A stretch of DNA of 64,000 nt from the NCBI GenBank assembly GCA_016800925.1, contig JABCPU010000132.1:62001-126000 (forward strand), read 5' to 3'. Position numbers and translations under genes: made by a program. Below are positions 55,780-64,000 of the stretch, in pieces (the first letter of the stretch is position 1; every line of letters starts with the position of its first letter). Under the pieces are notes generated by a model. The model had not been told where the DNA came from. It was given only the letters and a program-made list of their open reading frames with translations, and searched no databases. This stretch comes from Suillus spraguei (Eukaryota > Basidiomycota > Agaricomycetes > Boletales > Suillaceae).

Positions 55780-57246
55780 ATGGGTATGCATGTCCCGGTC
55801 TGGTCCTGTCCACAGTCAAACATGTCAATCCAGGTCTATGATTATATTTGTTCACTTCATGATGAGGTAAGTAACGTGCTTGTTCTGTGGTATGCCTCGC
55901 TTCAGATATTGAAATATGCTGTTCGAAGTGGACATTCCTGCTCCGATCGCGTTGGACCATAGTAAAATACCTTTATGTCACTGCACGATATGTACCAATT
56001 TTCCTCATTGCCGCGTACATATGTCGTGCGTTCATTCCCAGCACACATCCCCCGATGCTGAGTTGATATGTTGTGCTTTTTCAGAAGTCTTTATCCCGGA
56101 TGAGAGCCCCAAGGTATGTGAACGTGTAGCAGACTTCCACTAACGACGACACTCACTGCATGACCTGGCCAGACATGCAAGATGTTCATCAATATTTTCT
56201 CATGTACGTGAATGACACATGTTACATGCACGTTCTTACCGAGCGTTGTTCTTTCCACTCCAGGTTTTGTAGTGATATCACTCACTTGCTCTGAATGTAT
56301 CTCCTTCCTCACGACACAAACGTATTTCTGATCCAATTCATCAGGCTTTTTTGTGCTCAGGACATATGCGCTCTGGAGCAACAATAGAACCGTACTCGTA
56401 GTCATGCTGTCGACTCTTTTTGTGAGTCTTGTGTCCTCGCCACACCCAAGCTCGTGATTGCTAACTCAGTCAGGCCGTCATCGTATCATTCGTTGGCATT
56501 TGGTTTAGTGATGTTGCCACTTCTCAATATTGTTTGTGCTCTCACCTTCCCCAACTAGTATTTACATATATTCACTCCACTGTCATAGTTACGAGCAGCG
56601 TGATCCCAGGGATTCCAGGCATCACAGGTGGCTACCGGACCTCGAGCAGTGTCCAACTGTACCTCCCGTTTGTTCTCTTGTTCATGTTTCAGCTGGGTAT
56701 ATGTCTCTGGAAACTGGCATACATTTTCAACGCGCGCTTACTGATGCTCTCCCCAGGACTGCTCTGCCTCACGCTCATACGTGCTATAGAGAGCTGGCGG
56801 TTGGCCAAATGCCCACTCTATGCTGCCCTAGTGAAGCATAACATATTCTACTATATGTGCGGTCTGCGTGAGCCAGGATTTACATATGTTTCAATGCTCG
56901 TCGGTGATAATCATTATTCAAAAGTTTTCTCGGCCTTGAACGTCCTTGTGCCAGTGATATTTCCAGATGTACGTAAACCTGCTAATACCCTTCAATATGA
57001 TGGAATCATTGATGTTTCACACACTCAGTCTGCATACCACACCTTCCTCAAAAAGTATGCACTCCATCCTTTGTCGTGGATTCCTACTAACAATACCCTC
57101 AAATACATATGTACAGTTTAGAGGTGTTTATCCTTGCAATCCTCGCCACACGGATGCACCTTCTTCTCTGGCATATCGACAACCCCGTGCACAAACGTGA
57201 TGCCGTCACGTACATTTCCATGTCGGACATGTCACCTGCAGCCTGA
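55780..57246 (+). CDS. DUF6533-type membrane protein, copy 2
   Basis: Paralogue of the gene at 51717-53173 with the same exon order and nearly the same splice sites. The first exon (MGMHVPVW...) is almost unchanged, as are the exons for 'LWSNNRTVLVV' and 'VSFVGIWFSDV'. Later exons are more diverged ('FTSSVIPGIPGITGGY', 'WRLAKCPLYAALVKH', 'FSALNVLVPVIFPD'). It ends with the identical 'SMSDMSPAA' and TGA at 57244. The reading frame traced through the later exons stays open, so both copies may be expressed. About 120 bp of upstream sequence (55560-55680) is also conserved with copy 1 and may contain the promoter. Confidence 0.75.
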
Positions 57247-57585
57247 GACCATGCTTTGTGACGTCTTTTTATTTGGTGTTGTTCGGTATGAATCATGGGA
57301 TGACTGATCTAGGTAGCTTGGCGCGATAGATTTCTTGATATCGCTATCGCAGAGCCCGCACTACAAATCTGTCTGTACAGTAGAGAGTTCATGACCAATG
57401 ATGAAAACTCCTGCAAGTTGGGTTTGCATACCGAGTTGAGTAATCATTACTCTCTTCCGACGTGTATATTTTTCAGGCACCCGGCACAGGGTGGTGACAC
57501 CCAGCCAAAACCTACAAGTGATCGATTCCACCTGTCACCAACTGACAAGTCATAGACCCCTGATATTTCACACATTCAACGGATC

Positions 57586-58315
57586 CTAACAATCGATGTC
57601 ATCAATTTCGATCGCAGGACACAGCGGGCACTTGAACGTAGTGTTGATATACCCATTGTGCAGCAGTTTTGAGAACACTAAAGAAGGGTTCTGCGAAGGC
57701 GCTCTTGAGGAGGATGCAAATATCTCTTCTAGGGTTGCCATACTGGCACATGTACATGTTCCCGTGTATTTGTCTCTGCCTCAGTCACAGAATAATCTTC
57801 CTCATAAATTCCCAGCAGCTTGCCTTCGTCTCGTTCTAAAGCCTATCCGTATCAGGCCGAAGGACCGACGGGAAGCTCTAACTCAAGATATTATTTCGAA
57901 TTTCCAAATTTCAAAACGGGAAATTTCCGTCAGTTATCAAATATCTCCTGTCCGATGATTCCTGAGTCACATGAAAGCAAATTCAACGTTAATTCATCGC
58001 AAAAGATTCTGAATATTGGCCGGTTGCAGCGCGGACAGCAAATGAAGTCCCCTGGAATATGTTCTGTGTAGGGGTCGCATGATGCCCATACTTTCTGGCA
58101 TGTGTCACACCACTGCTTGCGCACTCCAGACAAATCAGTGTGGCTTGTTCAACGACAGGATGTCGACTTCGCGAGTACGAACTCATAGATGTCTGCCATG
58201 ACCGACGCAAGTTTGCATAGGATGGGAATGCACATGTTTTGTACAGTCTGCAGGTCACAGAACGCGACAATATGTGGCGACAGCTCAAAGTAGTAGGTGG
58301 ACTTAAGACGATCAC
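57586..58315 (-). CDS. CxxC zinc-binding protein, copy 2
   Basis: Minus-strand coding contains 'WCDTCQKVW' (about 58105), 'FICCPRCNRPIF' (about 58035) and a terminal 'KCPLCPAIEIDDIDC' before TAG at 57586. Introns are needed between them. The paired Cys motifs imply zinc binding, possibly a RING or zinc-ribbon fold, but the ligand count is uncertain. The gene is convergent with the DUF6533 gene to its left, as in copy 1, so the two genes were duplicated as a pair. Confidence 0.5.
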
Positions 58316-58729
58316 TGCAATGTCACCAGGTGATAGCTTAGTTGCAAGAACGCCAGGCTTAGGCGTCTATGTGATCTCTGTAATTTTCTTTTCTTAGCAA
58401 CGTCTGGTGCCAGGGAGAAAGTTATGTCTGAGCGGCGGGCGCCAATACTTACGGACAGAAGCTGATTTGACAATCTTCTACGCATATATCCAAATATAAT
58501 CCGGACCTACCGAGCAATGTTCCACGATACTTATTTCTGGACGTACTTTTGTAGATGAGGTGCTCAGACAGCCTACGTCAGTGTTCAATCATGCCAACAA
58601 TAGATACAGCGAAATGATGCAAGATGTCAAAGTAATAATGGAGAGATGAGTAACAGGATGTTACCGACCAACATGTTGTCGACTGCGGTCGAGACTCGAT
58701 TGCCAGGACTATAATAGTAAAGCCGACCA

Positions 58730-60444
58730 TCACATCCCCACGAGTGCCATAGCTACCACTCCCGCGCCCAAGCTCCCCAGCGCAAGCGCCTGTTTCCAAA
58801 GCTCACTACGCCACAAAAGCGGGTCCATTACAAAGTCTCCCGCAAGCATCTCGACGCATGCGGCATACATCAACATCCCCGCAGAAACTGCAGACATGAT
58901 TCCTTGAATGAGGAGCATTTCCACTGTCAAGGGGTAGGGCTGTGTCAGAACAGGTAATAGGAATATGAATATTGCAATGATACGTACCGACGTCGTGACC
59001 CCGCCTGAATGCCAGTAGGCCGATTACGATGCCTGCAGGGTTGGTGACTGAAAAAAGCACGATAAGAGTAGACCGTAAAATGGCCATATACTTAATGCCT
59101 CCATCGTCCGACGAAGGAAGAGATGCTATCCGAATGCCCAGCGAGAGCCCCTCAAAAAGCTGGTGAAAAATAACAGCCACGAGGAGTGACGCTGTAATAG
59201 AATTTGTACTCGATATCGATCAAGTCAAAGAAAATTACGCACTAAACTCGGAGCCCTGAGTGATCGCTAGTGTTAGACCTATGATGACGGAATGTATCAT
59301 AATGCCTAATTGCAAGACCTAGAAAATGAATTAATCCACGGGAATTTTGAACAAGTGTGATGCGCACGAGAATGCCAACAATCTGCCTCTTCTTTCCAAC
59401 TTGAACTTCTTCTATTTCTGAATCGAGCGCATGTGAATGCCCATGCCCAGCATGCAGCTCCCGGTCATCCGCGTGTACAATACCATTCGCGATACCCTGT
59501 TCGAATTCTTCCGGGCCATATGATGATGACAACTTGAATCCGCGTTCATGGTGCGTATCATGAGAACACCTAGATTCATGTCTATGGTGTCCTTCGAAGA
59601 AATAGGAATCGTGCATATGCGGTTGACTTGTAGACCCATACGAGAACGATCGTGTACGTCGAGGGCTTCGTGAGGAATGGGAAGATACGAGATGCGTGCG
59701 CTCCGATTGGGAAGCACAGCATTCTAGTGGCTTTGGCGTCTCAATGCGACGGGTAGGTGACGTGGAAGCAGGTATTATCGGGGTAGTTGATTCTGGAGAT
59801 GGAATTGGTGAATTGTATGACTGGAGCCGGTCCACGTATGAGGTAGATACATCTGACGGCCGATCAATGAGGACTCATTTTTGTAGCGATGCGGGACACG
59901 TACATTCAATCAAGAATATAGACAAAAGCGAAGTTAGGCTATTGAACGGAACATATTTGTTAGAGAAGACGCGAGAAATAGGGCGACGCACACAATGAGA
60001 CCAGTAAAATCCCCTATCTTCGAGTGAGAGCGTAGAACTGGTTTACTCAAAGCCTCAAAGGATTCTTGGAGAAGATGAACAAATGCTGTGGACAGAATAA
60101 CACCTGATGATGTTCAGAAGCTGGGATTCCAAATTGAGTAATCGCTCACCTGTTCCAAAATGTTTTCCGATAAAAAAGACAATACGAGGTATTTGAAGAA
60201 ATTTGAGGCGCTTCGAGAGCAAAGGAAATGATGATGCTATTAAATAGTCAGTAGTATCGCGAAACGCATGCTGCTCATGATAAGATACCAGTAACACACC
60301 GAAAAGAGACACAACAAATATAATGCATATCGCGCTGATACGAGAACGTACAAGTTCTACATTTGAACGCATACCTAGCACGGCGCCTGTATTCACGTAG
60401 TAACAGAAATAGTGAGCTTGTGGCAAAGTGCTCAGACTTATCAT
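58730..60444 (-). CDS. ZIP-family metal (zinc/iron) transporter
   Basis: ZIP proteins move zinc or related metals into the cytosol. The N-terminal membrane segment is 'ISAICIIFVVSLF' (about 60330). After a short intron comes 'FPLLSKRLKF', and after a second 'GVILSTAFVHLLQES' (TM III with its conserved His). A long cytosolic loop (59835-59360) is rich in His (DSYFFEGHHRHE, HAGHGHSHAL), as expected for a metal-sensing loop. TM IV holds 'HSVIIGL' and TM V 'HQLFEGLSLG', the metal-binding pair. The C-terminus (58930-58730) reads 'SAGMLMYAACVEMLAGDF'. At least six short introns are needed. The start could be 60444 or 60462. Confidence 0.88.
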
Positions 60445-60462
60445 GGTGGCGCACCGTAGCAT

Positions 60463-60830
60463 CCGATTGGCTGGTCACCAAATCCAAAATCAGTCATGAC
60501 AATGGTTTTCGTGTTGTGAAGTGAGTCGTAGGGAGTCGTGCTCAATGCAAGCCTAGAGATGCTAAGTGGGTCGTGTTCTGTGCTTTCAAGCCTAGAAATA
60601 TAGGAATACAGCAATACTGGTTGCCACAGGGCAATTGAAGGCTGCCGATCTTCAATACCAACAAGACAAGTATTTGGGGACCGCACCAGTCACTGACATA
60701 ATAACTTAGTGCCATATGTCACACGCACAGCGTTTACCTGAACAGCTGCAGGAGTACCCTCAAAGCTGTTCTCAGGCCACGGCCTTTGGATAACACCACT
60801 TGTCTGAGCAGGGTTGCGTAAAAAAAAAGT
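60463..60830. other. Intergenic stretch
   Basis: No gene is recognised. It lies upstream of the ZIP gene and probably contains its promoter. Confidence 0.3.
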
Positions 60831-61061
60831 TCATAAAGATGCCAAGAATGGTGTTTCTGAGCGCTTATCGGCCATAACCCTTGCAAAAAGGTTCATTTTG
60901 AGAAAGAAGACACAACAACACGTGCATTGCATCGCACAAGCATCTCCTGTTTCGCGCCAGAGCTTGAGGGTTCGCCAAAATGTGCTTTCAGAAAATCCGA
61001 TGCAAGCAAGAATGTCTTCGAGTGCAAGGTGTTGATGCTCGTGAAGATTGACAGCAACCAT
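60831..61061 (-). pseudogene. Transposase-like HTH fragment
   Basis: A 76-residue minus-strand frame includes 'LEDILACIGFSESTFWRTLKLW'-like sequence, a helix-turn-helix of the kind found at the start of fungal DDE transposases. The later part is not typical and no catalytic region follows. It is probably a small remnant; the similarity is judged by eye. Confidence 0.35.
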
Positions 61062-61330
61062 TTTGACGTCGCGACTGATTTTCCGGTATATGATAGTTGA
61101 TTTGTGAAGTATGTATGTGACTAGTATTTATTTGTTTCTTCTTTCTCAAAATGTCGTTACTGTCAACCTTTTTGCAAACAGCTGTAAAACGTAACAGTTG
61201 GTAAGATGGTCGAGCGATTCTTAAAAATGTGCTTTTCAAAGCAATTCAGAAAATCAATACATGTAGTTTTTGGCGATCATGTCTCCATTAAGCTACAAGG
61301 TAGGGAATAGTACCATTTCCATCTTGAAAA

Positions 61331-63767
<2,437 letters not shown>

Positions 63768-63861
63768 AAACACCTTTTTTCCCACCACCAAAAAATGGCT
63801 GGCCACAGCTTGGTCCCTTCTGTACAGAACTGTACAGATCCCAGAGGCAAAGTAATTTGCT
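63768..63861 (-). repeat. Short dispersed repeat, copy 2 (inverted)
   Basis: Reverse complement of 55001-55068 with about 23 extra bases in the middle, which themselves contain CTGTACAGAACTGTACAG. It is located upstream of MET17. The origin is unknown; a small non-autonomous element is possible. Confidence 0.6.
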
Positions 63862-64000
63862 GATGCGGCCGTCTCGGGTCCCTCGGTGAGTGGGTTTAGG
63901 GTCTCAATGTGCCAAAGGCCACGAGACTCGAGGTCTAAAGCTTCCTACCACTAGCCCTCCCCCATCAGTGAACCGAGAGCAAGATGAAAATGACAAACTT

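Overview
This window looks like a mushroom-forming basidiomycete (Agaricomycete-type) nuclear genome. Host genes carry many short (about 50-60 nt) GT-AG introns, and the gene families fit fungi: ERG25-type sterol C-4 methyl oxidase, AspB/Cdc3-type septin, O-acetylhomoserine sulfhydrylase, ZIP metal transporter, F-box protein and DUF6533-type membrane proteins. The window has two halves: a stack of nested transposons (1 to about 37,850) and a gene-bearing half (about 39,500 to 63,300).

Transposon half. A Helitron replication gene on the minus strand is the oldest visible layer; its parts lie at 28,351-29,203 and 3,946-5,860. It was broken by two Ty3/gypsy chromovirus insertions. Element C (minus strand, left end outside the window, LTR 3,470-3,945) lies on the left. 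Element B (plus strand, 5,861-28,350, LTRs of about 0.9 kb) lies in the middle. B's own 5' LTR was then broken at 6,629/19,861 by a 13.2-kb family-A composite (6,630-19,855, LTRs of 475 bp) with a perfect 5-bp target duplication; B's intact 3' LTR shows the empty site. The composite holds a nearly full-length copy (A1), a deleted copy (A2), and a 0.93-kb head-to-head LTR palindrome between them. Families A and B share an organisation: a predicted self-priming site after the 5' LTR, Gag and Pol as separate ORFs about 20 nt apart, integrase followed by a chromodomain, and an extra third ORF with a double zinc knuckle in the env position just before the polypurine tract. All pol genes are broken, many by CGA-to-TGA stops.

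Further right, a host membrane-protein gene (31,325-37,847) was split by a hAT transposon (31,810-36,144, perfect 8-bp target duplication). The hAT transposase gene in turn carries an apparently intact Tc1/mariner element (32,782-34,383), inserted at the 5' splice site of an intron. A 274-bp MITE-like element sits inside a dispersed repeat whose uninterrupted copy lies about 8.7 kb away.

Gene half, left to right: septin (minus; one apparent 1-nt frameshift in the G3 motif), a 454-residue unknown protein (plus), ERG25 (plus), F-box protein (plus), an acidic unknown gene (minus), a tandem duplication of about 4.1-4.5 kb carrying a DUF6533-type membrane protein gene (plus) convergent with a small CxxC zinc-binding protein gene (minus), a ZIP transporter (minus), a transposase-like HTH scrap and MET17 (minus). 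I found no rRNA, CRISPR array or convincing tRNA gene. Exon boundaries were inferred by eye from splice signals and reading frame.
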